Shown here: positions 26,556-35,652 of the stretch, in pieces | Position numbering within the stretch: position 1 is the first letter of the stretch | Layout: each line of letters opens with the position of its first letter | Source: Eubacteriales bacterium | GTDB lineage: Bacteria > Bacillota > Clostridia > Lachnospirales > Lachnospiraceae | Assembly: GCA_030524545.1 (NCBI GenBank) | Contig: JAUNGM010000004.1 | Coordinates: 1 to 64,000 of the forward strand | DNA length: 64,000 bases | Direction of reading: 5' to 3' | Translations under genes and position numbers: made by a program | The notes under the pieces: generated by a model | What the model was told of the DNA's origin: nothing | Databases searched by the model: none | What the model saw: the letters and a program-made list of their open reading frames with translations, nothing else

Positions 26556-28766
26556 TTACAACAGTTTCTCATATTCCAGACAAGGAAGCGGCCTGGAATA
26601 ATAGAAGCCCTGAATGTCATTACAGCGAAGCTTCTGCAAGAATCCCACCTGTTCCTTGGATTCCACGCCTTCTGCGGTAATCTTCAGTCCCAGGCTTTTT
26701 ACAAGATTCACAATATGGTAAAGAAGCTTTTCTCCGTTCCTGTCACCAATGTGATCAATCAGGCTCTTATCCAGCTTCAATACATCAAAATGCATCTCAT
26801 TCAAAGACGACAGGGATGAATATCCGTTTCCGAAATCATCCAGAAGAAGCTGAAAGCCTGCCTTATGAAACTGATCGATCAAATCCTGAATTTCCTTATT
26901 GTCCACAGTAGCGCTCTCCGTAATCTCAAGCTGGATATATTGAGAGTCTACTTCACACTCTTCCAGAATCGCCCTGTATTTCTCCACAATATTCGAATAA
27001 TACAGGCTTGCACGGGAAATATTAATGGAAACCGGAAGAACCTGCTTTCCCTCCTTCAGCCAGCTCTTCTGCTGAGCGCACACTGTGCGGAACACATATT
27101 CATCCAGTTCTGCGATCATACCGTTCTTCTCAAACAGCGGAATAAATATGCCTGGCGGCACAAGGCTGCCGTCCTCCATACGCCAGCGCACCAATGCCTC
27201 AGAACCCACAATCGATGCATCGCTGGTACTGTATTTCGGCTGATACCATACTTCAAACCGATGATCACGGATGGCTTTTTCAAACCCGTCCTCCAGTCTG
27301 CGGTTCTTCAGCATGAGCTGGAAATCCGATTCCTCATAAAACGCATAATTCTGGTCACGCCTTCCTTTCACCTGATGGCGGGCGTGACTGGCGTAACTAT
27401 AATTTGTCTCCACCTCCGACAGATCGTCGGAATGATAAATACCGAAATACGGCACGACACGAGGCACATTCATAGTTTCTGACAGACCGGAAATTCTCTC
27501 GATCAGATGTTTCACGCGTATTTCCACCTGTTTCCGCTCTTCTTCTTCCAGATACAGGATAAAACGGTCCGCATTAATATGCGCAGCTAATTCCTCTCTC
27601 CGAATCTCGGAAGCCAGAATTTCCCAGACTGATTTCAGAATCATATTTCCCTTGCTTATTCCGCAGGTATTATTAATAATCTTAAATTCACTCAGATCCA
27701 TGGAAATAATATAGCCGGGAACATCCTTTTTCCGCTTGATTTTCTCCTGAAAGCAGGCATAATTATCTCCGCATGTCAGCGGATCCTGATAGGCAAGACT
27801 ATAAAGATCCTTCTTGCTTCTCTGATAAGAGTACACATAAACACAAAATGCAATTCCCAGCACCATGACCATAATAGCAAACAGGGTGTTGATATCTTTT
27901 AAGACCGGATTGACTTTTGCTTCCAGCACTTCTGCAGGGACTACAGTAAAAATAAACCATCGCCCTTCCTCCATTGAAAGATTCATGGGCATACAATAAT
28001 AATAACGCTTCCCTTCCAGATAATAACTTCCTCCGCCGCTCTTACCGCTCTTCAAAAGAGGGCTGATCTCATCTGTTGCTGTTTCGTTCTCATCCCGTCC
28101 CTCTGTCAACGCGTCAAAGAGATTTTCTTTCCCGTACATAGGTGACCTGGGAGAATCTGCGATAAGTGTACCATCCTCTTTTACAACAAGGCTATATCCT
28201 TCTCCGCTGAAGGATGTCACATTTAGCTGTTCCTTAAACATCTCAGTCCGGTAGGTTGCAAAAAGCACCCCTGCTGTCTGATCATTCTCCCGGTTGTAAA
28301 CAGGTACGCTGATCACATTGATCTGTTCTTCTTCCCCCAGACTGTCCGTCAAAACATCCGTAATATACGTTTCGCCTTTCATACTTTTCTGGAAAAAGTC
28401 CCTGAAAGACAGATTCTGTTTATAGCCGTCTGTTGTATAGGCCTGCCCGTCAGGATATACGAATCCCATCCGCTTAAAATGGTAATCCTCTGCAACGTCA
28501 CCCAAACCGGCGATCACATCTTCCTCTTCCCCGTTCTCCGGCACCTGCAGTTCCCGCGCAATCCCTTCCAGAAAGTTTTGCTTTCCCTGAATTTCCCTTT
28601 CTAAGGCAAGAGCATTTTGTTCTGCCACATTCTGAAGCGTATCCAGCATCTGGGTTCCAAGCTCATCCCTTAATCTTCTGTTGTAAATTCCTATGGAAAT
28701 CAATAGAACTGCCGCTGCTGCAATAAAAATAACAGCCCTGATTCCTTTCCCTTTTCCTGTCTGCAT
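26556..28766 (-). CDS. Membrane sensor with dCACHE, degenerate GGDEF and intact EAL domain (c-di-GMP phosphodiesterase)
   Basis: 736 residues: membrane segment (about 8-25), extracellular dCACHE-type sensor (about 40-280), second membrane segment (about 288-310), GGDEF-fold domain (about 325-480) and EAL domain (about 490-736). The GGDEF motif is replaced by NADRF, so no diguanylate cyclase activity is expected. The EAL side keeps EALVRW (about 523), SINIS, DDFGNGYSS (about 643), KLD and AEGVES, so it should hydrolyse c-di-GMP. Own promoter upstream. It sits between dapL and livK; a link to amino acid sensing is conceivable because dCACHE domains often bind amino acids, but this is inference. 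Confidence 0.9.
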   Translation of the reverse strand: MQTGKGKGIRAVIFIAAAAVLLISIGIYNRRLRDELGTQMLDTLQNVAEQNALALEREIQGKQNFLEGIARELQVPENGEEEDVIAGLGDVAEDYHFKRMGFVYPDGQAYTTDGYKQNLSFRDFFQKSMKGETYITDVLTDSLGEEEQINVISVPVYNRENDQTAGVLFATYRTEMFKEQLNVTSFSGEGYSLVVKEDGTLIADSPRSPMYGKENLFDALTEGRDENETATDEISPLLKSGKSGGGSYYLEGKRYYYCMPMNLSMEEGRWFIFTVVPAEVLEAKVNPVLKDINTLFAIMVMVLGIAFCVYVYSYQRSKKDLYSLAYQDPLTCGDNYACFQEKIKRKKDVPGYIISMDLSEFKIINNTCGISKGNMILKSVWEILASEIRREELAAHINADRFILYLEEEERKQVEIRVKHLIERISGLSETMNVPRVVPYFGIYHSDDLSEVETNYSYASHARHQVKGRRDQNYAFYEESDFQLMLKNRRLEDGFEKAIRDHRFEVWYQPKYSTSDASIVGSEALVRWRMEDGSLVPPGIFIPLFEKNGMIAELDEYVFRTVCAQQKSWLKEGKQVLPVSINISRASLYYSNIVEKYRAILEECEVDSQYIQLEITESATVDNKEIQDLIDQFHKAGFQLLLDDFGNGYSSLSSLNEMHFDVLKLDKSLIDHIGDRNGEKLLYHIVNLVKSLGLKITAEGVESKEQVGFLQKLRCNDIQGFYYSRPLPCLEYEKLL

Positions 28767-28882
28767 ATATGCCCTCTGTTCTCCGGACTTTATCCGCGAA
28801 TCCGTCCATCATAAAAAACCAAAAACCGTTACTGGCCTTATAACTTTCTGAATATTTTATATTATTTCCAAAATATACTACT

Positions 28883-28911
28883 ATTGTATCACTAGAAACC
28901 GTGATTTGCAA
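28883..28911 (-). promoter_or_regulatory. Promoter of the EAL protein gene
   Basis: TTGCAA (28906-28911), 17 bases, TACAAT (28883-28888) on the minus strand; leader of about 110 bases without an obvious fold. Confidence 0.6.
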
Positions 28912-28961
28912 GAAATGCACCACGAAAACACGTTACGAAAATGTGTAGACCAGAGAATAGC

Positions 28962-28984
28962 AAAAGGCGGGCCGGTATGCCGCC
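28962..28984 (-). terminator. Terminator of the aspS-gatCAB-dapL operon
   Basis: Minus strand GGCGG-CATACCGGC-CCGCC-TTTT, about 40 bases past the dapL stop. Short stem, moderate T-run. Confidence 0.6.
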
Positions 28985-29025
28985 CGGTCCACCTCTCCAA
29001 AAAATATGTGCAGTTCCCCTGCATC

Positions 29026-30240
29026 TCAAAGTTTTGCAATTCGTTCGATAGCCTCGACCGTATTCTCATAAGTGCCAAATGCGGTCAGACGGAAAAATCC
29101 CTCGCCATGTGCCCCAAAACCGGAACCCGGCGTTCCTACGATATGAACCTTTTCCAGAAGGTAATCAAAGAATTCCCAGGAGGTCATCTGATCTGGTGTC
29201 TTCAGCCAGATATACGGCGCATTGACACCGCCGGATACGGAATAGCCGGCATTCTTAAGGCCTTCATAAATGACCTTCGCATTGCGCATATAATAAGCCA
29301 CCTGTTTCCTCAGCTGCTCCTTTCCTTCTGCCGAATATACGGCTTCTCCGGCACGCTGTACAATATAAGGGGCACCGTTAAACTTTGTTCCGTGACGTCT
29401 TGCCCAAAGATTGTGAAGCTTCACACCATCCCGTTCCAATTCTTTCGGAACTACGGTAAAACCAAGGCGTACGCCTGTAAATCCGGCATTTTTTGAAAAA
29501 CTGCGAAGCTCAATGGCACAGGTTTCGGCACCATCGCATTCATAAATCGTATGAGGAATATGATCCTCCGTGATATATGCTTCGTAAGCAGCATCATAAA
29601 TGATAACTGCTCCTGTCTTATTGGCATAGTCCACCCACTCCTGAAGCTTGTCCTTTGTAATCGCGGCTCCGCTTGGATTATTTGGGAAACACAGGTAGAT
29701 CAGATCCGGAGTCTCCTTTGGCAGCTCCGGAAGAAATCCGTTCTCTTCCCTGCACGGCATGTAGATCACACCGTCAAAATTTTCATGTGCAGGATTAAAT
29801 GCTCCTGTACGGCCGGCCATAACATTTGTATCCACATAAACCGGATAAACAGGATCGCAGACAGCCACTTTATTATCCAGGCCGAAAATCTCCTGGATAT
29901 TTCCGGAATCGCTCTTAGCTCCGTCTGAAACAAAAATTTCATCTGCTTCGATCCGGCATCCGCGGGCCTGATAGTCATTTTTTGCAATGGCGCTGCGCAG
30001 GAATTCATACCCCAGATCCGGTGCATATCCCCGGAATGTTTCCGCATTTGCCATTTCATCTACTGCTTTGTGAAGAGAATCAATAATAGCCGGAGCCAAC
30101 GGCTGGGTCACGTCACCGATACCAAGACGGATGATCTTTACATCCGGATTGGCTTCCTGATATGCGGCAACTTTTCTGGCAATCGTAGAAAACAGATAGC
30201 TGCCCTGTAATTTCAGATAATTTTTATTTACTGTAACCAT
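29026..30240 (-). CDS. dapL: LL-diaminopimelate aminotransferase
   Basis: Converts tetrahydrodipicolinate directly to LL-diaminopimelate using glutamate as amino donor, bypassing the acyl routes to lysine and peptidoglycan. 404 residues, right length. Hallmarks: RLGIGDVTQPLAP (about 38-50), SDGAKSDSGNIQEIFG, and the PLP Lys in SFSKNAGFTGVRLG (about residue 250). ATG 21 bases after the gatB stop with AGGAGAG, so it is the last gene of the aspS-gatCAB operon. It consumes glutamate, which fits a nitrogen-controlled unit. Confidence 0.96.
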   Translation of the reverse strand: MVTVNKNYLKLQGSYLFSTIARKVAAYQEANPDVKIIRLGIGDVTQPLAPAIIDSLHKAVDEMANAETFRGYAPDLGYEFLRSAIAKNDYQARGCRIEADEIFVSDGAKSDSGNIQEIFGLDNKVAVCDPVYPVYVDTNVMAGRTGAFNPAHENFDGVIYMPCREENGFLPELPKETPDLIYLCFPNNPSGAAITKDKLQEWVDYANKTGAVIIYDAAYEAYITEDHIPHTIYECDGAETCAIELRSFSKNAGFTGVRLGFTVVPKELERDGVKLHNLWARRHGTKFNGAPYIVQRAGEAVYSAEGKEQLRKQVAYYMRNAKVIYEGLKNAGYSVSGGVNAPYIWLKTPDQMTSWEFFDYLLEKVHIVGTPGSGFGAHGEGFFRLTAFGTYENTVEAIERIAKL

Positions 30241-30261
30241 GTCTTATAACTCTCCTGAATT

Positions 30262-31704
30262 TTAATTTTTACGTTTCTCAATCTCTTTCGTCAAAGCTTC
30301 CCTGACGGCATCCGGGCTTGCTTTGCCTTTTAATTCTTTCATCATTTTGCCTACAAAGAAACCAAATACCTTTTCCTTGCCCCCCAGAAGTTCAGAAAGA
30401 GGGCCGGGATTCTCTTCCAGGATCCGGTTCAGGGTATCGTTCAAAAGACCTGTATCTTCCACGATCCTCAGTCCTTTTTCTTCAATATAGGCAACAGGAT
30501 CGATATCCTCGTCAAATACAAGTTCAAATACCTTCTTGGCATTCTGGGCACTGACCTCTTTCTTTTCTACCATAAGAATCAGATCCGCCAGATGCTTCGG
30601 CGTAAAACATATCTGTTCCGGTTCCAGGGATTTTTCTTTCATGAGGCGCAATACCTCCACCATGAACCAGTTCGCTGCCTTTTTCGCATTTCCGCAAAGC
30701 CCTGCCACTTCCTCAAAAAGGGCGGAAAGAGCTCTGGACTCCGTAAGCAGACCGGCATCATAGGCCGGAAGGCCGTACTCCTCCTGATATCGTATAAGCT
30801 TCTCCTCACGAAGCTCCGGTTGGGAAGCACGAAGTTCTTCAATCCAGGCATCGGAAATGTGGATCGGAGGAAGATCCGGATCCGGGAAATAGCGGTAATC
30901 CTTGGCATCTTCCTTGGATCGCATAGCGTGGGAAGATTCTTTGTTGTCATCCCATCGGCGGGTTTCCTGAATCACAGGTTTTCCCATTTCCAGAAGCTCT
31001 ATCTGGCGTTCCCGTTCCCCTTCAATGGCCCTGGCAATGGCTTTGAAAGAGTTCAGGTTCTTCATTTCTGTTCTTGTCCCGAACTTCTCCGTTCCTGCTT
31101 CCCGCACGGAAAGGTTGACATCCGCACGCATGGAACCCTCCTGCAGCTTACAGTCTGATACGCCCAGATACTGCATCATACAGCGAAGCTTTTCCAGGTA
31201 CGCAATAACCTCCTCGGCACTTCGCATGTCCGGCTCGGAAACAATTTCGATCAGCGGTACGCCGCTTCGGTTAAAGTCTACAAGGGAACAATCCTCCCAT
31301 TCATCATGGATAAGCTTGCCGGCATCCTCCTCCATATGCATTTCATGGATACGGATTTTCTTTTTTCCTGCGGATGTTTCGATCTCTACCCACCCGTCGT
31401 GACAGATTGGCAGATAAAGCTGGGATATCTGATAGTTCTGCGGGTTATCCGGATAAAAATAATTCTTCCTGTCAAATTTGCAGTACTGATTGATCTTACA
31501 GTTGGCAGCGATTCCTGCCTTCAGGGCAAACTCCACTACCTGCCTGTTCAATACAGGAAGGGAACCCGGCATACCGGTACATACCGGGCAGGTATGGGTA
31601 TTGGGTGCTCCGCCGAATTCTGTGGAGCAGCCGCAGAAAATCTTTGTTTTGGTGGCAAGTTCTACATGAACTTCCAGACCAATGACTGTCTCATACTGTT
31701 TCAT
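30262..31704 (-). CDS. gatB: Asp-tRNA(Asn)/Glu-tRNA(Gln) amidotransferase subunit B
   Basis: 480 residues. Binds misacylated tRNA and phosphorylates its aminoacyl group. EVHVELATKTKIFCGCSTEFG (in part, residues 10-30) and CPVCTGMPG carry the zinc cysteines; the cradle domain and C-terminal YqeY/tail domain are present. Starts with ATGA overlapping the gatA stop, hence coupled translation. Confidence 0.97.
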   Translation of the reverse strand: MKQYETVIGLEVHVELATKTKIFCGCSTEFGGAPNTHTCPVCTGMPGSLPVLNRQVVEFALKAGIAANCKINQYCKFDRKNYFYPDNPQNYQISQLYLPICHDGWVEIETSAGKKKIRIHEMHMEEDAGKLIHDEWEDCSLVDFNRSGVPLIEIVSEPDMRSAEEVIAYLEKLRCMMQYLGVSDCKLQEGSMRADVNLSVREAGTEKFGTRTEMKNLNSFKAIARAIEGERERQIELLEMGKPVIQETRRWDDNKESSHAMRSKEDAKDYRYFPDPDLPPIHISDAWIEELRASQPELREEKLIRYQEEYGLPAYDAGLLTESRALSALFEEVAGLCGNAKKAANWFMVEVLRLMKEKSLEPEQICFTPKHLADLILMVEKKEVSAQNAKKVFELVFDEDIDPVAYIEEKGLRIVEDTGLLNDTLNRILEENPGPLSELLGGKEKVFGFFVGKMMKELKGKASPDAVREALTKEIEKRKN

Positions 31705-33173
31705 GCTCTTTTGCCTCCTTCCACAGCCATGGGAAATGCCCCGCGGCCCGTTTCATATCCCTTTGCCGCACGCAGGATCTTCTTTTCCATGAAGCAGTCA
31801 CCGATCATCTGGATGCCCACCGGGAGCCCGGTGCTGTCCTGACCGCAGGGAACCGTAATTCCCGGAAGACCGCAGAGGTTTACAGCTACAGTATAAATGT
31901 CTCCCAGATACATGGCAAGAGGATTTTTTAAGCTTTCCCCGATCTTCGGCGCAGTAAAAGGAGCAGCCGGAGCAAGAAGGACATCGTATTTTTCAAATGC
32001 ACTGTCAAATTCCTGTTTGATCAGCGCCTTTGTCTTCAGCGCTTTCAGGTAGTAGGCATCATAATAACCGGAGCTTAATACGAAAGAACCAAGCATGATG
32101 CGGCGTTTCACCTCTTCGCCAAAGCCCTCGGTTCTGGTCTTTTTGTACATATCGTGGAGGCCTTCATAATCCTTTGCGCGATAGCCGTATTTGACACCGT
32201 CAAAACGTTCCAGGTTGGAGCTTGCTTCCGCACTGGCAATAATATAGTAGGCAGGAATCATATATTCCGTTGTTTTCATAGAAAAAAATTCGACGATTGC
32301 TCCCTGCCGGGTCAATACTTTCAGCGCATCCATAAAGGCACTCTTTACTTCCGGATCCAGTCCCTCTGCAAGATACTCCTTCGGAACCCCGAATTTCATG
32401 CCTAACAGCTTTCCTGACATCTCTTTGGAAAAATCCAGATCCTGTCTGTCAATGGATGTACTGTCTTTCGGGTCATGGCCTGCAATGATCTCCAAAAGTG
32501 CTGCGCAGTCCGCCACATCCTTTCCTACAGGTCCGATCTGATCCAGGGAAGAGGCATAGGCAACAAGACCATAACGCGATACCGTTCCGTAAGTAGGTTT
32601 CAGCCCTGTCACTCCGCAGAACGAACTGGGCTGTCTGATAGAACCGCCGGTATCAGACCCGAGAGCCAGATACGTTTCCCCTGCGGCCACGGCTGCGCAG
32701 GAACCGCCGGAAGAACCTCCCGGTACATGCTCCGTATCCCACGGGTTTCTGGTAATGCCGTATGCGGAAGTTTCCGTGGTACTTCCCATGGCAAATTCAT
32801 CCATATTCGTCTTGCCGATAATCACAAGGCCAGCCTTCTCCAGGCGGTCAATCACCTCGGCATTATACTGCGGTACAAAATTCTCCAGAATCCTGGAGGC
32901 ACACGTTGTCTTCTTTCCTTTGATACAGATGTTATCCTTGATCGCAATGGGAACACCTGCCAAAGGTCCTGTATAAGTGCCGTCGGCAATTCCCTTTTCC
33001 ACCTGTTTTGCCCTTGCGTAGGCTTCTTTTTTGTAGGTGTCAAGATAGGCGTGGATTTTTGGTTCGCTTTTTTCGATCTGTTCGAATACGTGCTTTACGC
33101 CATCCAGGACACTGATCTGATTCTGTTTTATTTTTTCCGCAAGCTGCAGTGCGGTAAGTTTATCCAGATCCAT
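31701..33173 (-). CDS. gatA: Asp-tRNA(Asn)/Glu-tRNA(Gln) amidotransferase subunit A
   Basis: 490-residue amidase-signature glutaminase that releases ammonia from glutamine for GatB. The Ser-cisSer-Lys triad is supplied by the Lys in AIKDNICIKG (about residue 76) and the serines in GGSSGGSCAAV and GSDTGGSIRQPSSFCG. Twelve bases after gatC. Confidence 0.97.
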   Translation of the reverse strand: MDLDKLTALQLAEKIKQNQISVLDGVKHVFEQIEKSEPKIHAYLDTYKKEAYARAKQVEKGIADGTYTGPLAGVPIAIKDNICIKGKKTTCASRILENFVPQYNAEVIDRLEKAGLVIIGKTNMDEFAMGSTTETSAYGITRNPWDTEHVPGGSSGGSCAAVAAGETYLALGSDTGGSIRQPSSFCGVTGLKPTYGTVSRYGLVAYASSLDQIGPVGKDVADCAALLEIIAGHDPKDSTSIDRQDLDFSKEMSGKLLGMKFGVPKEYLAEGLDPEVKSAFMDALKVLTRQGAIVEFFSMKTTEYMIPAYYIIASAEASSNLERFDGVKYGYRAKDYEGLHDMYKKTRTEGFGEEVKRRIMLGSFVLSSGYYDAYYLKALKTKALIKQEFDSAFEKYDVLLAPAAPFTAPKIGESLKNPLAMYLGDIYTVAVNLCGLPGITVPCGQDSTGLPVGIQMIGDCFMEKKILRAAKGYETGRGAFPMAVEGGKRA

Positions 33174-33185
33174 TGCTATTCTCTC

Positions 33186-33479
33186 CTATCCTATGGTCTT
33201 TGGAACCTGATACTGGTATTCTTTGGCTTTCGGGGCATTGGCAAGCATTTCCTCCTTCGCATCGCCGTTTGTGACAACATCTTCCCGGAAAACATTGGAA
33301 TCCCCGAAAATATGGGATAGCGGTTCTACATTCTCCGTATCCAGTTCATCCAGTTTCTCTACATAGTCCAGCATCTTCTGCATATCTTCTTTTGCTTTTT
33401 CTTTTTCCTCGTCACTTAAGGAAAGCTTGGCAAGAATGCAGACATTCTCCATTGTTTCATCATCTATTATTTTCGCCAT
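33186..33479 (-). CDS. gatC: Asp-tRNA(Asn)/Glu-tRNA(Gln) amidotransferase subunit C
   Basis: 97 residues, the small subunit that wraps GatA and GatB together. LAKLSLSDEEKEKAKEDMQK, then LDELDTENVEPLSH and FREDVV, are the family pattern. Ribosome site GGAGG precedes the ATG; 44 bases after aspS. Confidence 0.95.
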   Translation of the reverse strand: MAKIIDDETMENVCILAKLSLSDEEKEKAKEDMQKMLDYVEKLDELDTENVEPLSHIFGDSNVFREDVVTNGDAKEEMLANAPKAKEYQYQVPKTIG

Positions 33480-33523
33480 GTTCGGCCTCCTTTTTTGCTG
33501 CCGGACAGCAGCTTCTTCTATGA

Positions 33524-34855
33524 TTACGGCTCAAGTCTGTTCAGATCACGCGGGAACAGACATGCCTCTCTTACATTCTCTTCTCCCAAAAGCTGCATGG
33601 TAAGACGTTCCAGTCCGATGCCAAGGCCTCCGTGAGGCGGCATACCATGCTTAAAGGTATCCAGGTACTGCTCCATACCTTCCTCTTCCATCCCTCTTGC
33701 GGCAATCTTTTCCCGGAGGGCTTTGTAATCATGAATACGCTGTCCGCCGGTAGTCACCTCAAGGCCATGGAACAAAAGGTCAAAACTCAGTGTAAATCTT
33801 TCATCTGCCGGATCGTCCATTGCATAGAACGGTCTCTTTTTAGATGGGTAATGGGTGACAAATACAAAATCCGCATCATATTCTTCTTTAAAATACTGCC
33901 CGATCAGAGCCTCTTCCTCCGGCTCCAGATCGTAAGGGTTACGGATCTTTCTGTCATATTTCTTTGCAACAAGCTGTTTCGCTTCGTCAAAGCGGACAGC
34001 GGGGATTCTGGAGACGTCCGGAAGCTCTGCCTTCAGGATGGAAAGCTCCTTTGCATACTCCTTCTTCAGTAGTTCCATGGCGTACTGAAGATAACCTGTC
34101 TCCATAGCCATGATTTCTTCAAAACCGTCGATATATCCCATCTCGAAGTCCAGACTGGTATATTCATTCAGATGGCGCTTGGTATTATGCTTTTCTGCAC
34201 GGAATACAGGCCCTGTCTCAAATACACGGTCAAACACTCCTACCATCATCTGTTTATAAAACTGCGGGCTTTGCGCAAGAACTGCAGGTTTGTGGAAATA
34301 GCTGAATTTGAACAGGTTGGCACCGCCTTCCGCTCCTCTTGCACCGATCTTCGGCGTGTGAATTTCCGTGAAACCTTTTTCATAAAGGTAATCGCGGAAT
34401 GCTCTTGTCAAAGCTTCCTGTATCTTGAATTTAGATCTTTCCTGGATATTACGGAGGGCGATGGATCGAAGGTTCAGTTTAGCCTCCAGAGAAGTATTCA
34501 GTTTCCATTTATCTATAGCCATCGGCATAGGCTCTGCCGGTGCTGACAGGATCTCAATACTGCGGATACGAAGTTCTCTGCCGTGGGGAGCTCTCTCCTC
34601 TTCACTGACAGTTCCCCGAACACGAACGGTCATTCCTTCCTTCAGGTCATGAATCGATACATTCACCTGCTCACTCTCAAAAACTGTCTGAAAAAGTCCC
34701 TCTCGTCTCCGCAGGATCACAAATGCCACATCTCCCATATGACGGATGCTGTGAATCGCACCTTCCAGGACTGCTTCCTGATTCAGGACGGAATCTCCAA
34801 GCAGAGTTTCCCAGTCACAAACTTCTTTTTTCCATGTTCCATCCAAAAATTCCAT
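33524..34855 (-). CDS. aspS: Archaeal-type, probably non-discriminating aspartyl-tRNA synthetase
   Basis: 443 residues, lacking the GAD insertion domain of the ~590-residue bacterial AspRS; thus the archaeal/AspRS2 type. OB-fold anticodon domain (about 20-125), then class II core with motif 2 FRAEKHNTKRHLNEY and motif 3 GGLGIGLERLTM. The position taken by a discriminating Trp in archaeal AspRS (GWVH...IRD) reads GAIHSIRH, consistent with charging both tRNA-Asp and tRNA-Asn. Cotranscription with gatCAB supports tRNA-dependent asparagine formation. Start at MEFLDGTW, eight bases after GGAGG; an upstream ATG overlaps that site. Non-discrimination is inferred. Confidence 0.9.
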   Translation of the reverse strand: MEFLDGTWKKEVCDWETLLGDSVLNQEAVLEGAIHSIRHMGDVAFVILRRREGLFQTVFESEQVNVSIHDLKEGMTVRVRGTVSEEERAPHGRELRIRSIEILSAPAEPMPMAIDKWKLNTSLEAKLNLRSIALRNIQERSKFKIQEALTRAFRDYLYEKGFTEIHTPKIGARGAEGGANLFKFSYFHKPAVLAQSPQFYKQMMVGVFDRVFETGPVFRAEKHNTKRHLNEYTSLDFEMGYIDGFEEIMAMETGYLQYAMELLKKEYAKELSILKAELPDVSRIPAVRFDEAKQLVAKKYDRKIRNPYDLEPEEEALIGQYFKEEYDADFVFVTHYPSKKRPFYAMDDPADERFTLSFDLLFHGLEVTTGGQRIHDYKALREKIAARGMEEEGMEQYLDTFKHGMPPHGGLGIGLERLTMQLLGEENVREACLFPRDLNRLEP

Positions 34856-34912
34856 TTCCTCATCCTCCATTCAAGTCTTTTGACATATCTATGTGCCGTT
34901 GATAACCGGCAT

Positions 34913-34996
34913 AAAAAATCCTGCCATACCCGTAATCACCCGGGTAAGCCAGGATTGGATATCTTGATCACGCCTTTGTGATCACAAAACTGTATA
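34913..34996 (-). promoter_or_regulatory. aspS operon promoter with ANTAR-type hexaloop and terminator
   Basis: GATCAC-AAAGGC-GTGATC (34966-34983) is a perfect six-pair hairpin with six-base loop (A1, G4). TATACA (34991-34996) precedes it by seven bases, with a weak TTTTTG -35 at 17 bases, so the hairpin starts at about +1. Nine bases later comes a terminator (34913-34956): AATCCTG.CTTACCCG paired with CGGGTATG.CAGGATTTTTT. Unlike the other leaders, hairpin and terminator do not share bases, so release must work differently or through the linker. Confidence 0.72.
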
Positions 34997-35022
34997 CAAT
35001 TACCATTCTGAAACAAAAATCA

Positions 35023-35577
35023 TTAAATCTCATCATAAAACAGCATCAGCAGCATCTGTGCCGTTTCCACCATGTTGGTGCCGGAGTCCATGCTGCATTT
35101 CTGTATATAGCGGTACGCTTCCTCCTCGCTGAGGTGGTTCCGCTGCATAAGCATCATCTTGGCATTGGAAATGTAATTCTGTTCCTTCCATGTCCGAAGC
35201 TTAGGTTTTTTCTTATCTCTTCGTGCCCGGCGTTCCATCTGCCCAAGCACCATATTCACTGTGTTCAGCAGATCACTTGCTTTCATGGGCATTTCTACGG
35301 TCAGCACGGAAGACGGAACTTCGCTGATCACTCTTGCCGATGCCAGAAGGAGCATTTCAAAGCTCTTCGGCAGGCATTCTTTCAGATCATGATAATACAT
35401 ATCCACCAGATGATATCCGCAGATCAGGATGCCGCTGTCAAGCTCTGATATACTTGCAAGAGCATTAGAAGCTGAATTGCACACCGCAGCTACTGCAAAA
35501 CCATGCCGCACCAGTATCGTACGGATCTTTTTTGCATCTTCAATTTTCGGTAAAGCAATCACGATGCTGCTACTCAT
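35023..35577 (-). CDS. ANTAR-domain RNA-binding antiterminator with pseudo-receiver
   Basis: 184 residues. Residues 1-115 have the response-regulator alpha/beta pattern but lack the phosphorylation chemistry: the acidic pair of beta-1 is P10-K11, the Asp position in GILICGYHLVDM is Cys/Gly, and the usual KP is MP. Residues about 125-184 are an ANTAR domain (NYISNAKMMLMQRNHLSEEE, then AYRYIQKCSMD), the RNA-binding module of AmiR, NasR and EutV. The gene starts 75 bases after glnA with no terminator between, so it is cotranscribed. The target is most likely the hexaloop leaders of this region. With no phosphorylation site, its signal is probably protein-protein or ligand-based; glutamine synthetase or PII are candidates (inference). 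Confidence 0.9.
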   Translation of the reverse strand: MSSSIVIALPKIEDAKKIRTILVRHGFAVAAVCNSASNALASISELDSGILICGYHLVDMYYHDLKECLPKSFEMLLLASARVISEVPSSVLTVEMPMKASDLLNTVNMVLGQMERRARRDKKKPKLRTWKEQNYISNAKMMLMQRNHLSEEEAYRYIQKCSMDSGTNMVETAQMLLMLFYDEI

Positions 35578-35652
35578 ATAATGTTACTCCTCTTTCGCCC
35601 CATCCCATCAAAATATAAATCTCATTACTGCTGCCAAAACATGGCTGCTTTA

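Noticed and set aside
34890-34910. AACGGC word near 34896-34901 as another hexaloop
   Set aside because: The flanks (ATC and ACAT on the minus strand) do not pair.
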